Shown one piece after another: positions 22,409-34,105 of a stretch of 64,000 nucleotides of DNA (positions are counted from its first letter, which is position 1; each line of letters starts with the position of its first letter). The stretch lies in assembly GCA_023512835.1 (NCBI GenBank), contig CM042088.1, positions 40,937,524 to 41,001,523 of the forward strand, read 5' to 3'. The notes under the pieces are model-generated. The model did not search any database and was not told the origin of the DNA. It saw nothing but the letters and a program-made list of their open reading frames with translations. This DNA is from Taxillus chinensis (taxonomy: Eukaryota > Streptophyta > Magnoliopsida > Santalales > Loranthaceae). A program made the translations under genes and the position numbers.

Positions 22409-24652
22409 ATGGCAGCCACTGTAGACAAAGTATCCAATTTGAAGCTGAAGATTAAAATTGGCAATAAGAGAATAGAAGCGGGGCCTGCGACCCATTTGAG
22501 TGATTTTGGGCAAGATTTCTCTATGCACAATTGTGTAAAGCCCGCTCAGCCTAATGCTAAGAAGCGAGTGGCTCCTCAAAACTTGGAGGGTCAAAAAGTG
22601 AAAAGGCTTAAAATGGGTCAGAGTTTAAAGCAACAGTGCAGTGGCATTCTCAAGAAACTGATGACTCATCCTGCTGGTTGGGTTTTCCTTGTCCCAGTTG
22701 ACCCGGTGGAATTGAAAATTCCTGATTATTTTTCTATCATCACCGACCCCATGGATTTGGGTACTGTAAAATCCAGACTAGACAGAGATGCATACTTGAA
22801 TGTCGAGGAGTTTGCTGCTGATGTAAGATTGACCTTTTCAAATGCCATGCTGTATAATCCTTCCTATGATGCTGTTCACGGAATGGCAAAGGAGTTGAGC
22901 GATATTTTTGAGGCAAGATGGAAAGGTGCAGAGGCTAATAGGAATCGTGAATGCTCTAAGGTGGGGCCGAAGCAAGTTCCCTGTAGACGAATCCATGAGG
23001 CCGCTTCCTTGAAGAAAACTGGTCGTCAAATTTCAGGTGGCTTCTTGTCTAAGGATCCAATGACATTTGAGGAAAAGCCAAGGAAAAAGATAATGGAAGC
23101 GTCAAAGAGAAATATTGCTCCTCAGCTGAACGGTTCCCTTAAAAAACATATGCCCAAATATTCAGAGAATATCCCCAGAGGCAAACCCCCTGATGGTCCA
23201 GTTGCTTGCAAGCGCAGTTCTTCATTTTGCGGCAGTGCATCTCCCTGCAACCGTCAATGTGGTTCTATTGATGGTTCTTCAAGAGGTAAGTTGATGTCTT
23301 CTCTGCTTATTTATTTCAGATGTACTCCCTACCTTTCGGTTGCTCCCCATTAAGCTAACTCATTTGTGATTTTCTGTCATACAGATTTGTCTTCAGAATT
23401 CCTGCTCGGGGAATATGATTTCTTGTCAAAAAATACAACTGAGTCTCATATTAGCCGATCTGATCCTGACTCTGATGGTGAGCAGGTTTTCCCACTGGAA
23501 ATTTGTTATTTCAATTACTTGATCATATCTGGGTATGATATTGTTTTTGGAATTATGTGAAGGGGCTGCAAGTTGTTTGGATGAAGAACACGGCTCTCCT
23601 GTCTCTCAACTTGCTGCTCATGCTACGGATGGTGCTTCTGCAAAAGGTAACATGCCTATCTTCTTTTTGGTTCATAAGGAGCTGAAAGATCTACCCTCAT
23701 TCTTGTTTAAAAATTGTTAGCGATGTCATCACATGTTTCACAGTGATTGTGAATGGGTGGATTGACAATTTTTTCTTTGCAATTTTTTACCATAGCTTGT
23801 GAGACTCCAGTTTTGGATGTCCAGCTGTCCCCCAAGAGGGCCCTTCGAGCTGCAATGCTAAGAAGCCGCTTTGCGGACACAATCTTGAAGGCACAACAAA
23901 AGACCCTTCTCGTTCATGTAATTGCTTTCTCGATTAGGCTGCAACTTTTAGATATATTTTGTTGAATAAATTAGAATTGTGGTAATTGAGTTTAAAATAT
24001 TAAATATTATTTATCTGAAATTTTGTAGGGCGACAAAGTGGATCCTGTGAAAATGCAGCAAGAAAAGGATAGATTGAAAAGGAAGCAACCCGAAGGTAAT
24101 TTTCATACCTCATTGAAAAATGAAATTATCACCTCTGGTAATAAAATCCATAAACATAGAAAGCTAGTGAAAATTTACTTGTTCGCCCTTTTCATTCTTC
24201 TACTGCACCTTACCTTGGGATTCAATTGAACAGAGAAAGCTAAGATTGAATCTCAAATGAAAGCTGCTCAAGCTGCATCTCTGTTGAAAGCACGGGACGA
24301 ATTAAAGGTGCAGATTGGGACGAAGCGAAAAGCTGCCAGACTCGCACTGCAACAGGTATTTTTCTCTCCTTCCGTTGAAGAAGCTGAAATTAAGCTGTAA
24401 TATGCCGAGGTTTCAGTGTGTGTGATGGCAATCCATTTTTTCCTTCAGTTGGAGAAAAATGTTGAGATTGAAGACAACCTTAGGAGTCTCAGAGACCTTG
24501 CAGTGTTGAGTGGCTTATCGGCATCCGTTTATCATTTTAGCTGCAGAGATTTATCCGATTTAGTATCACAAAAGTGGGGACTGGCCATGAAGGATGATGA
24601 TTTTGTAGATGAGGTTGACTGTGAAGAGCGTGAAGAAGGAGAGATACTCTAA
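22409..24652 (+). CDS. GTE12-like bromodomain transcription factor, copy 1, seven coding exons, 522 aa
   Basis: Plant GTE (BET-related) nuclear protein that reads acetylated histones. Coding exons: 22409-23285, 23385-23477, 23563-23646, 23796-23917, 24029-24095, 24234-24355, 24449-24652; total 1,569 nt with consistent phases and GT-AG borders. Residues 50-70 are a basic NLS-like patch (KKR...KVKRLKM). The bromodomain spans about 72-172: WVFLVPVDP shelf at 91-99, PDYFSIITDPMDLGTVKSRL, and YNP with the acetyl-lysine-binding Asn at 150. The C-terminal half has the GTE-family block SPKRALRAAMLRSRFADTIL, then a Lys/Glu/Ala-rich coiled coil (exons 5-7) and an acidic tail ending EEREEGEIL. I see no clear NET domain; the length suits Arabidopsis GTE12. 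The start ATG is chosen because it follows the leader acceptor and has a GAAATGGC context. Copy 1 of three in tandem. Confidence 0.9.
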
Positions 24653-25030
24653 TATGATTAGATGCTATTTTTGTTTTTCATTTCCCCCCTGTTCTTCTCT
24701 GCACCCCCTTGTTTATAGTTCCTGATTGGGGGCATTCGTGGAACAGCTGTATATGATAACACTTTTTTTGCAGCCTTAGGTTAAAGAAATACGAAAAACA
24801 AATGTGTGGAATATGTCCATCAGGGATGATGATTTTGTAGATGAGCTTTACTCTGCAGAGCGCGTGAAGAAGAGAGATACTCTAATATGATTAAATGCTT
24901 TTGTTGTTTTTCATTTGCCCCCTTCTCTGCTTCCCTTTTTTATAATTCGTCATTGGGAGCATTCGTGGAATTGCTGTGTATGTAAACTTTTGTTTTTTCA
25001 GCCTTCTCATAAAGAAAAAGGAAAAAAATT
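24592..25030 (+). repeat. Tandem repeat of the GTE 3' end (2 units), copy 1
   Basis: From GGATGATGATTTTGTAGATG at 24592 (inside the last exon) the sequence runs through the stop codon and about 170 bases of 3' flank, then the same text restarts at 24824. Unit 2 repeats the end of the CDS, but a 1-base shift around GAGCGCGTGAAG destroys the frame. Both units then share the TACTCTAATATGATTA region and the TTTCATTT-CCCCC and GCATTCGTGGAA blocks. Confidence 0.85.
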
Positions 25031-28000
25031 AGCCCCGCATCTTTTGTTCATATAAAATAAAAAAATTAATTGCACGGCTTAGCCCCTCACGTTGTGGGTG
25101 ACCCGTTCATTCCAACTATGTAGGACTAACATGTAATTCTTTCCCGATGATCGGGATGGGTTAGGTCATGCAAATAGGGATGGTAAAATTAAACTTTGGG
25201 TTTCAGTCTTGTTCAACTTGTTTCGACTTAGGACAGTTAAAAAAATTTAATGTAAAAATTAATAATTTGTTCCGTTCCCATCCACTATGAAATAGTTAAA
25301 TTTTTCTGTCGATTCAGGCAATGTCACAGCCTGACTCCCGTTGTCATTCTACCTATAAACTATGATATTTCGAAAATAATACTATTAAAGAAATTTTTTA
25401 AAAAATTTGTGATAGCTCAGGTTAAGTAAAATTCAAAACAATTTTGTTGCCTTGTCGAGTTGAGAAAAGCCGAAAATACAGTACACCCTGTTATTGGAAT
25501 TAAAGTATAAATTGATTTTCTTGCATTTGCTTCTTTTCGCTTTTCCTTTTCATATAATAACAAGTGATACCAGAAAACTATAATATGCTTCACAAATTTT
25601 ATCATTAATTATTTTTAAAAATAAATTGCGCAATATATAAAATTTGAAGTATATTTTATTTATGGAGTATTACTTTATTTAGTCATGAATAATATGTTAT
25701 AATAAAACGTGCAAAAAGTTAAATATTAGTAAACTAATGAGTCACTGTAAATTACATTAATGATGTAAAATTTAAAATTCACACTAATAATATCTTCATC
25801 CACCCCATCCCTTTTTGTTATCATTAACAACAATGAGTTTGTTTATATTTAATAATTTTTCCAAACTAGCTCGTGCACTCTTTATCCATAGCAAGTCAAA
25901 AATATCAAAAAGATTGATAATTTTGAAAATTTACTAGCCAAAAATTCATGGCAATTAGCCGCCTTGTCACTAATGTCGTCATTGATTGGGCACTCCATGA
26001 TCTACTTAATTCAATAACTTTTGTTTAAATAAAAAACCCAACTTTTTTTTTAATCATTCTTGTGTTTTTTCCTTACTTTTAAATGCTTGTCATGAGATCT
26101 GATATGGGTTAGTAAATGATTTGGAAGATTGCCCCTAGAGTAATTCAATTTTACTTCTTTTTATTTATTTGCATGTGATGCGTGCACATACCCGTCTTAC
26201 CACAGCTGCTGGCACGGAGTTTATCGGGACTTCTTCCTATAGTCCTGTCATGATCTCTACTATACGAAAGAGCTTTACAAGCGGCATTACCCTTCATATT
26301 TTATTAAATTAATATATTTTTATAATATTTTTCTCTATTTCTATTATTGGAGCTTTTTAATATTTTTGTTGATTCAATATTAATTTTGGTGAATTTTATT
26401 GTAAATTTGATTATTTTAATTTTGATATTTATTTTTTTGGTTAATTTGCAAAACTTTTATTTGGGTGATTGAAAATTGAATTTGCACATTTATAATTACA
26501 AATTATGGCCAATGTTGATTTAGCAAAAGAAAGAAGAAAAAGGAAGTGAGATTTTTAAAAAATAGTGCTTCGTTTGTTATTTTTGTACGTGTGAGAATCA
26601 TGAGGGTTTGAATAAGGTTTAATTGATGCTAACATAATTAAATTAATGAGAAAAGATTTTTAAGTAGAGATTACATATTGATTAGGAAAGAGATTGGGTA
26701 TTTAATTATATTGGGCCATGTAGTATATTTTAAATCCAAGCGTATGAGTTATATTTTCTTGTGAAGCCCACATTGCATGAAATTTGGTTTGGGACTTGAG
26801 TCGTGTCATGTGTTCATTAATTCACGTGGATACTTAAGTAAATTTGACAAGGATAGCGACATAGCGTGAAGTAATGTGATAAAAACATAAAGAGCTTATT
26901 GGTTTATAACTTTATATATATTTTTCATAGGAGACCAGACCACGCCAATATATATATATTTTTGAAAAGGACTCCCAACGCCATCTCCATCCACCATCTC
27001 ACGCCATTCATCCCGTCCAGTCAACAACATCTTAACCCCAAGGCAGCAGTTCTTCTCGAGCAGTAAGAGAGAGAGACAGAGAAATTGCATCAATCATTGG
27101 AAATTCAAGATTAAATATGTAATTCTTTGCAGCCTATTTTTTAAATTTTTATTGTTTTAACTTTTAAATAGGTTTGTGATTTTTTAACACATGAAGAATA
27201 AGTATTTTATATTCGGTTTAGCATAACACTATGTTTTCAGGTTTGATTTAGTGTTTTATGTGTTATGCTTTAATTATTTGACTTATCTCGATTGAACATT
27301 GATTTTATGATTCATCATGCGTTAATATTTTATTTAAATAAAAAAATTTATTTCATAAGAAATAAGACAGTCTTTTGAGAATTAATTCATAATTATTTCG
27401 ATTGGAATAAATTAATAATTTAATTATATTCATAGTATCTTGGTGCAGTTAAATTATGATGCCATAATTTATCTATTTTATCTCTTATAATAGTGATAAA
27501 TAGCATTCAGATGTAAAGGTAAACCGAATAAATCATTGATTTTTTTAGTTAAAAATATTTATTTTAATTCAAATAAAAATCCCCCCAAATTTATATTTAT
27601 TCTTTTTCATTAGTTTACATTAAACAAAATAATTCAATAAGTTGAATTAAATTTTATAAGTCCTTCGGTAAAAAGTGATCTAGATTAAACCACAATTTAT
27701 ACTTAGTTTAAATTTTATTTAAAGTGCATTTGCGACAAATGCTTTTTTCATTGAATTATTTGTTTTATAGTGTGAGTGCCTATAGAAGTATTTTTCACTA
27801 TGAGGAGTTTGTACTTTGAGATAAATGTTTACTAAAGTGTTTGTTGAGTGATTGTGATTATTACTCTTGAGAGAGTGGTGTGTGGGTTTTTAGTCTTAAC
27901 CCTATAATGACGGGGTCTAAAATTAAGTTAGGTATTAACCTTATGAATCTAAAATTAGGCTAGGTGTGAGCACCAGCCTTGCTGAGAAAAATGGTGTAGT

Positions 28001-28880
28001 ATCCATGGGAGTGGGTCATGTATACATTCACTCTTAATGAAGATAATGTGACATTTGCGGTTTAAGCAATTGAGTCATATTTGGCTTATGTGGAAATGTA
28101 ACATTGAGTGAATAGACAACATTCACCTAAAGTGCTATTATATGTCATCATGGTGGCAGGGTATCCCTTACTTTTCATAGTAGGTATGGTAAGTTGAATA
28201 TCATCATGATAATCAATGATTGCTATGTTGGTTTACATTTGAGACATAACACAAGTATAAGCATTGACACTTCATGTAGAGGTTAAGAGTACAACGATGG
28301 GCTTGGAAACGTTATCCCTACTAAGCCATACTTTGCTCACTCTTATATAAATGGATATTTTTTCAAGTACTAGTATACAATAGGAGGACGGTCTGAGGTA
28401 TAAGGTACCTCTTTGGTAATATGATCGTGGGTCACCTTGTTTTATTGTTTATGTATTGATAAATTAAGATAATGATATCTATGTTGGGATCATTGATTGT
28501 GTAAAACAGTGAATAGTTTAAATGATATTCCTTTTAAGTTTTTGTGCTATATCATTAAGGTGAAAATGTGTTAGTCCTGGATGAAAATTTGGCCGGAAGA
28601 GGGGGGGTCGAATTGATATCCTCAAACTTTTGAAGTTTGGTTAGTAAATAAATATTACTCGAATGCTATAATATTGGAATACAGAAAATAATCAAATACG
28701 CAAAACTTTTATATATTTATTTTGATAATATGAAAGTATTAAAAATAAATAACATTGCTATAAAACAAAATAAGCAACCTTCCTAAAACCTCAAATTACA
28801 AAAGGCCAACTATTACAAAAAGGAAACCCTTTTACTCTCCATGGTAAACAAAAACAAACCTGTTGATCTTGAAAAGTGTA
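25031..28880 (+). other. Non-coding downstream part of unit 1
   Basis: Matches 36956-40919 of unit 2 in patches (for example AATATGATCGTGGGTCACCTTG near 28420 and 40467, and CAACAATGAGTTTGTTTATATTTAATAATTTTTCC near 25829 and 37201). It has no coding exon I can support. It is probably old transposon sequence carried along with the duplicated unit. A degraded GTE leader piece lies at 26051-26190. Confidence 0.55.
26051..26190 (+). repeat. Possible decayed GTE leader-intron fragment
   Basis: TAATCATTCTTGTGTTTTTTCC, then GATCTGATATGGGTTAGT, TTGCCCCTAGAG and TAATTCAATTTTACTTC follow the order of the GTE leader intron near 21601-21700 (CTTGTGTTTTTTCCTAATCTGATGTGG..., TTGCCCTAGATTGATTCAA). The similarity is partial, and no bromodomain exons follow. 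Confidence 0.4.
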
Positions 28881-29422
28881 AACATATATAATTAATACAA
28901 ATAGTATACATTTTTAAAAATTTTAAACACACACACACACACATCTTCATAGGTACAACTAAAAAACAGAATTTAGTTTATATCCGCTAACACTAATAAT
29001 TCATTATAAAAAAGTACTTAATTATTATTTATATTAATATATAATATAACTATTATAACAAAATAATATTACATTCATTTAATAAGATTTTTTAAAATGT
29101 TTTTAATCGAGAAGATCTTATCAAGCTACGACGCCATGGCATCCAATAATTATCAACCTGTAAAATAATATATATATATATATAATTATTAAAATTTTTA
29201 TTTAAAGAATATTTTTAGTAAAACATTAAAAATTAAATTTAGATTCAAACTTAGATTACTAAAATATCTAACTTTGACTAGTAAATTTGATTAAAAGAAT
29301 ATAATTAATATTTTAAATTTATTTTTCAATAAATATTAATGAGTAATACAAACTTGTCATCTCATGCTTTTCATATATCAAGAGGTTGAGCTTGTTTACT
29401 AAATTGTTGTTCACAAAAGAAA

Positions 29423-29466
<44 letters not shown>

Positions 29467-29845
29467 TAAAAAAAGTAATACAACCAAAGTTACTAGAATA
29501 TCTCCTTTAAATTAAGCTTTATAAAATAAAGGTTATTCTTAATAATTAAAATATACACATAAATGGATGGCAGGAGATTTAGGCTTAGTTTGGTAATATT
29601 GTGCTTTTAAAAGAAGCTGCTTTTAGCTGTGTTGAAAAAATAAGCTGCTGTAAAAATAAGCGGGTGAGTGTTTGGTAAAATATAATTTTTAAAACACTTT
29701 AATTTTTAAAAGCAGTTAATAAGTCTTTGGTAAATTAAAAATAAAAGTATTGTAAAAATATAAAAGATATAAACATCCTTTTTTTATTTTATTATAATTT
29801 TTTTTTAAAAAAAAACTAACCTACCCTAACATACCCCCCCCCCCC

Positions 29846-30028
29846 TCCTCAACCCCCTGTCGGCCCTCCCTCCCTCCTCCTCCCAAGATCCAGCCCACGT
29901 CGGACCCTCGTGCTCCGAGCACCCGTCCTCCCTCCCTCTCTCGTCAAACCTGCCCCTTTCCGCTCCCAACTCCCACATCCCTCCCTCCACTAGCCCTTGC
30001 TCGGAACCCCCCCCCTTCCCCCCCCCCC
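29846..30028. repeat. C-rich direct repeat, left copy
   Basis: GCCCTCCCTCCCTCC, CATCCAGCCCACGTC-like text, GTGCTCCGAGCACCCGTCC, and TCCCTCCACTAGCCCTTG recur in the same order at 32178-32345. The two copies flank the LTR-like segment. Poly-C runs at about 29836-29850 and 30016-30029. Confidence 0.85.
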
Positions 30029-30419
30029 CGTAAAGACTCGTATTTGGGTAGTTTTGAGAGATAGTCATTCCATGAGAATGTAACTATCTCGGACCCGCAG
30101 CCGCGATGTGAGCATTTTGACCGTACTTGGGCCCGATTCCGAGTCGGGGCCCCGTTTGACCCGATTGTTGACTTTTTGGGGTTTATTGGTTGACTTTGCG
30201 TTTGGAGCGATCATTTGAGTGTGATAATATCGAACCGGTGTTGTGCTCGTTATTTGAGCGTTTGTGACAATTTGACTCAATTTGGAGTTCGTGACCTCGG
30301 GAGGTCAATTATTGCGGCGGGCCAATTATTGTTGGGAGGCCAATTATTGGCACGGATATATATAATTAAGAAGCGCCTTATATCTTTAATTGCCAATTAT
30401 TGGTACGTGCATGTTTGAG

Positions 30420-30457
<38 letters not shown>

Positions 30458-32177
30458 AAGGCGTAGAGCTTTCTTTGGCTTTTGGGGCAATTGGAGCTCG
30501 TGGATGCAAGAATCTTCCAGGTAGGTGATTAACTCCTTATATGATTCATAGTAGGCTAAGCATGCTTAATTTGGGTGAAATCATGGAATTTGGGGGTGAA
30601 CCTTAAGATTTGGGGAAACCCATTTTGGTTAATCTTGTGATTTAAATGCATAAAAGAGGTATTTTGTTGATTACATGAAATTTAGAGTTATTTAAGCGTG
30701 TAATGGGGTGTATATAAAATAAATGTGTTTATGAGTGTTTGGGGTTGCTGGGTTGCCGTTCTAGTTGAGAAAATTGGCAAAAACGACGATGACAGTGTTT
30801 TTCCGGGACTAAGTGAATAGTGTTTTTCCGGGACTAAGTGAATAGTGTTTTAGGGACTAAGTGAACGGTGTTTTTCCGGGACTAAGTGAGCAGTGTTTCG
30901 GGACTAAGTGAACAGTGTTTTGGGACTAAGTGAACAGTGTTTAGGGACTAAGTGAATAGTGTTTTCAGGGACTAAGTAACTTGTTTTGTGGACTAAGTGA
31001 GCGTGTTTTCAGGATCAGTAGTCCAGGAGGAGTTAGTCCGGAGTAGTTAGTCCGAAGAGTTAGTCCGGACGTCCGGAGTAGTTAGTCCGGATCGCAGTCC
31101 CCGGTGTAATCCTCGCACCGGACATTTACATTGTAAACCATTACGCCTCTCCACATTTAAGTTACAATGTAAATAACGAAATACCCCCATTTGGATTCAA
31201 AGAAAATACTAGAAAAATTAATTCCCACTTATTTCAAAATGTGAAAATTGGGTTTTAGTGTAAAATCTCGAAAAACCCAAAAGTTCGAGTGGTGATTTTT
31301 GGAAAGTGGGGTTGACATCTCGGAAAAATCCCAAAAAATCGATTATCTTATTTATGACAAGGGAACCCAATCCGGGACTAAGTCCCTATGAGTACTTCCT
31401 TCATAAATCAAGGGTGGAGGATTTACTTGTGAAGAGGCTACATTTAAAGGAAATGTTGAGAATGACATGTCATACTAATGTTAGTATGTTGATGTGAGGT
31501 ATTGGGGCATGGACTCCGTGACTTGTTTGGGTTTTAGTGATGCCGATGGTGCATGTGGTTGACGTGGCGGCATATCCTCGTGGCGCCTCGTGGGAAGCAA
31601 GGCCCGAGTTGAGCCGTTGAGCTCGTGGAGCTAGGGCCGAGTGCTCGAGTGGGATCCATGGAGGACCGGTTGTCGTGGACAAGTTGTCCGATGTTTGTTG
31701 CAGTCGAGTCCCATGATTGTGCACACTACACGGTGCAGTACCTCGAGCATATAGTATAGACTTATATGTGTTGCATGATGTGGAGTGTTAGGGTCCCTCC
31801 GAGCTTGTGCTCACCCCTACTTGTTGCTTACCCTTTTCGGGTATGACCCGAGACTAGTGGAGGACTTTTTCAGGAGGACGCCCACTACTCGATGTATGAT
31901 CTGCTTATATTTCGTATTGTTTTATGTGATATCCTGGACATGGGTCCGTGGACGATTGTATTTGCTCCGTATGATGTGATGTATGACTGTTTGACTCTTT
32001 GTATGCATGATGATATATGGGAAAGTACAGATTACCCTTGATGTATGGTACGGGGTTGTATATTTGAGACAAGACCGCGGTGTAGTCTCTATTGGTCTAG
32101 TCACCAACCCCTTGACCTTTCGGGTGCGGGCAAGGGAAGTCATGTACCGGTCCGGGTTCCTGGAATCGGGCGTGACA
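30029..32177. mobile_element. Solo-LTR-like segment, ~2.15 kb
   Basis: Begins GTAAAGACTCG directly after a poly-C run and ends GGAATCGGGCGTGACA, a 3' end pattern I associate with large plant Gypsy LTRs (TG...CA; the initial T appears to be lost or changed to C). It has no gag or pol frame, so I read it as a solo LTR. Poly-C on both sides is compatible with a 5-base target duplication but is uninformative because it is a homopolymer. Alternative: a fragment of another repeat class. Plus orientation favoured but not certain. Confidence 0.5.
30791..31012. repeat. Tandem array of ~22-bp units inside the LTR-like segment
   Basis: About nine copies of GGGACTAAGTGAACAGTGTTT with small length differences (units of about 20-26 bases), followed by a second motif, TTAGTCCGGAGTAG-like, repeated several times up to about 31095. 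It is probably a subterminal or enhancer-like array of the element. Just upstream of the element's start-like stretch, a (GA)n tract sits at 30421-30455. Confidence 0.85.
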
Positions 32178-32345
32178 CCCCCGTCGCCCTCCCTCCCTCC
32201 TCCCAGCATCCAGCCCACGTCAGACCCTCTGTGCTCCGAGCACCCGTCCTCCCTCCCTCTCTCGTCAAACCTGCCCCTTTCTGCTCCCAACTCCCACATC
32301 CCTCCCTCCACTAGCCCTTGTCGGAACCCCCATCCTCGCTGCCCC
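32178..32345. repeat. C-rich direct repeat, right copy
   Basis: Same ordered blocks as 29846-30028 (CCCTCCCTCCTCCCAGCATCC, CGTCCTCCCTCCCTCTCTCG, CCCCTTTCTGCTCCCAACTC). The frames that run through it on both strands are low-complexity shadows and are not genes. Confidence 0.85.
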
Positions 32346-33063
32346 CATCCCCCCTGTGCCCAGATTGTGAGATGCTGCCGCCCAAGGATAATATTGGTAT
32401 TTTGAATTTTAAAAAACTGATTATTAAAGAAGTAACTTTTAAAAGCAACTCTTGAATTGTTTTTGCTTTTTATTAAAAAAAAGTAGAAATTTTTTTTATA
32501 AATATTTTTTTTAAGTTATCAAACACATTTTATTGCTTTTGCTTATTTTATAAGCAGAAGCAGCCTCCAATAAACATTAACAAATACTTGGTTTGATACG
32601 GTTTCTTTTTTTTAAATAAAATTATTTTTAAAAATTAGACCTAAATAAATTTATATTACACAAAAATAATTTTAAATTATCTACCCTTCTTATTCTTTAT
32701 TTTTAAAGTAATACTATTGTAAAAAATAATTATAAGATCACATAATAACAAAAACTTCATGTCCCACAACAACGCTCTGCTTGAGTTTGAGTCCGTCAAA
32801 TAACACGATGATTTATCAAAGTTAAAATAAAAGACAGTAAATATATATTTATTATTGAGTTTTCATGTTGTTAATATAAAATTTATTCCCAAATTGTTTT
32901 TTAACAGAAGACAATAAATATATAGTTAAACTAGAACTTATAAAGTAAAAGTATAAACTAGAACAATAAATATATATATTTAAACTTTGCGTGAGCCCTA
33001 CGTCCGAAATCGCTGAAAATAAAAATAAAATAAAATAAAATAAGCGCGATACAATTAATAAAA

Positions 33064-33292
33064 GGATGGCAACACAATCCGCCCGCACTGTTCATCTCTC
33101 TCTCCCTCTCTCTTTCTCTCTCTCGTTCTCGCTCGCGCTCGCGGTCTCTGTCTCTCTGTCGCACGCTGATTTTTTCAAAAAGTCCCATATCTGATTACTT
33201 ACACTCACTCACAGTCGCTCCCTCCCTCTCTCCCTCTCTCTCTCTCTCGCACGCGTTGCACGTTTTCTCTGCGATCGGGCTTTTTGCGATCG
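33064..33292 (+). promoter_or_regulatory. CT-rich 5' leader of GTE copy 2
   Basis: Counterpart of 21341-21569 with the same CACTGTTCATCTCTCTC, TCAAAAAGTCCCATATCTGA and GCACGCGTTGCACGTTTTC blocks. The CT run here is shorter and interrupted (about 33223-33248). Inferred donor GCGATCG|GTAATTTC; leader intron 33293-34096. Confidence 0.55.
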
Positions 33293-34105
33293 GTAATTTC
33301 TGTTTAGATCGAAAACCCTAGTTTTTTCAATCGATCTTGTGTTTTTCCCTAATCTGATGTGGGTTAGTTTTTTTTATTTCGATATCTTGCCCGAGAGTGA
33401 TTCAATTTCATCGATGCGTCTACCTTGTTACATGTTTCCTGTTTTGTTTGAACTCTTAGGTTTATGTGATCGAATCGTTCTCATGAGATTTGATGTGGCT
33501 TGGTGTTTTATTTCGAAAATTTTCCATGGATGGATTCAATTCTGTTCGTTTTACTGATTTGCGTTTGATGCCTACGTGTATGTTCTTACGGGTTTCCTAC
33601 ATGTTTTTTTTTTTCTTTTTGCTCTCTCAGCCTTATTCGATGGTATCATCCTTGTATGATCTGTTCTGGGTTGTTTATTCTTTGCCCTAGATCAGTTCCA
33701 TCTTGATGGTCTGATGGATGACGGATAGGCTTACTCGGCCTTCCGTTTTTACCAATTTCATATTTCGATTTTTTTTGTTTACAAATTCCCGAGGAAATTC
33801 CGAAAAGGCTTTATAATAACCACCCCATCCCGTTCCCGTTCCCGCTCTCTCTCTCTCTCTCTCTCTACATATATATGCTTTGTGTCAGTATCCATGCCTA
33901 TGGCCTCGCATTTTTAGTTTTAACTGCATTTGTTCTTTGGGTAAGAGTATAGACTCCAGCATTTGGATCAGTAATCACTTATCTACTAGCATAGTGGCCA
34001 ATAACTATAAAGCTTGTCACTTTATGAATGATGATATCCCAGTATGATTGCCAATAACCATGAAGCATGTCACCGATTGTCTATAAAAATGTGCAGTTCT
34101 TCGAA

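Larger units (their letters stand above)
18775..28880 (+). repeat. Tandem segmental unit 1 (carries GTE copy 1)
   Basis: First of three direct units. The opening (AATTAATAAAAATAATATG, then TTCATAGGTC, ATTAAATCCGCTGACA, CATCCAATAATTATCAACCT) recurs near 28880 and 40920, and the GTE genes inside are offset by 11,697 and 9,026 bases. Before the leader, 18775-21340 is AT-rich with a (AT)n tract near 19107-19134. 19500-20880 has no clear counterpart in the other units and is probably a unit-1 insertion; it holds no gene I recognise. Confidence 0.85.
29580..32600. mobile_element. Nested insertion in unit 2, DNA-transposon-like ends
   Basis: Neither unit 1 nor unit 3 has this block; flanking text (AAATGGATGGCAGGAGATTT before, AAATAAAATTATTTTTAAAAA after) is continuous in unit 3 near 41705. 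Its two ends are rough inverted complements rich in GCTTTTAAAAGAAGCTGCTTT and TAAGCAGAAGCAGCCTCC with a TTTGGTAA-type terminus, as in non-autonomous hAT-like elements. No transposase frame is present. A second element (30029-32177) has inserted inside it. Confidence 0.5.

Noticed and set aside
30029..32177. Complete LTR retrotransposon in unit 2
   Set aside because: No gag, protease, reverse transcriptase or integrase frames and no second LTR; at most a solo LTR.
31922..32405. Overlapping 90-130 codon frames on both strands
   Set aside because: They run through the end of the LTR-like segment and the C-rich repeat, are low in complexity, and conflict on both strands.
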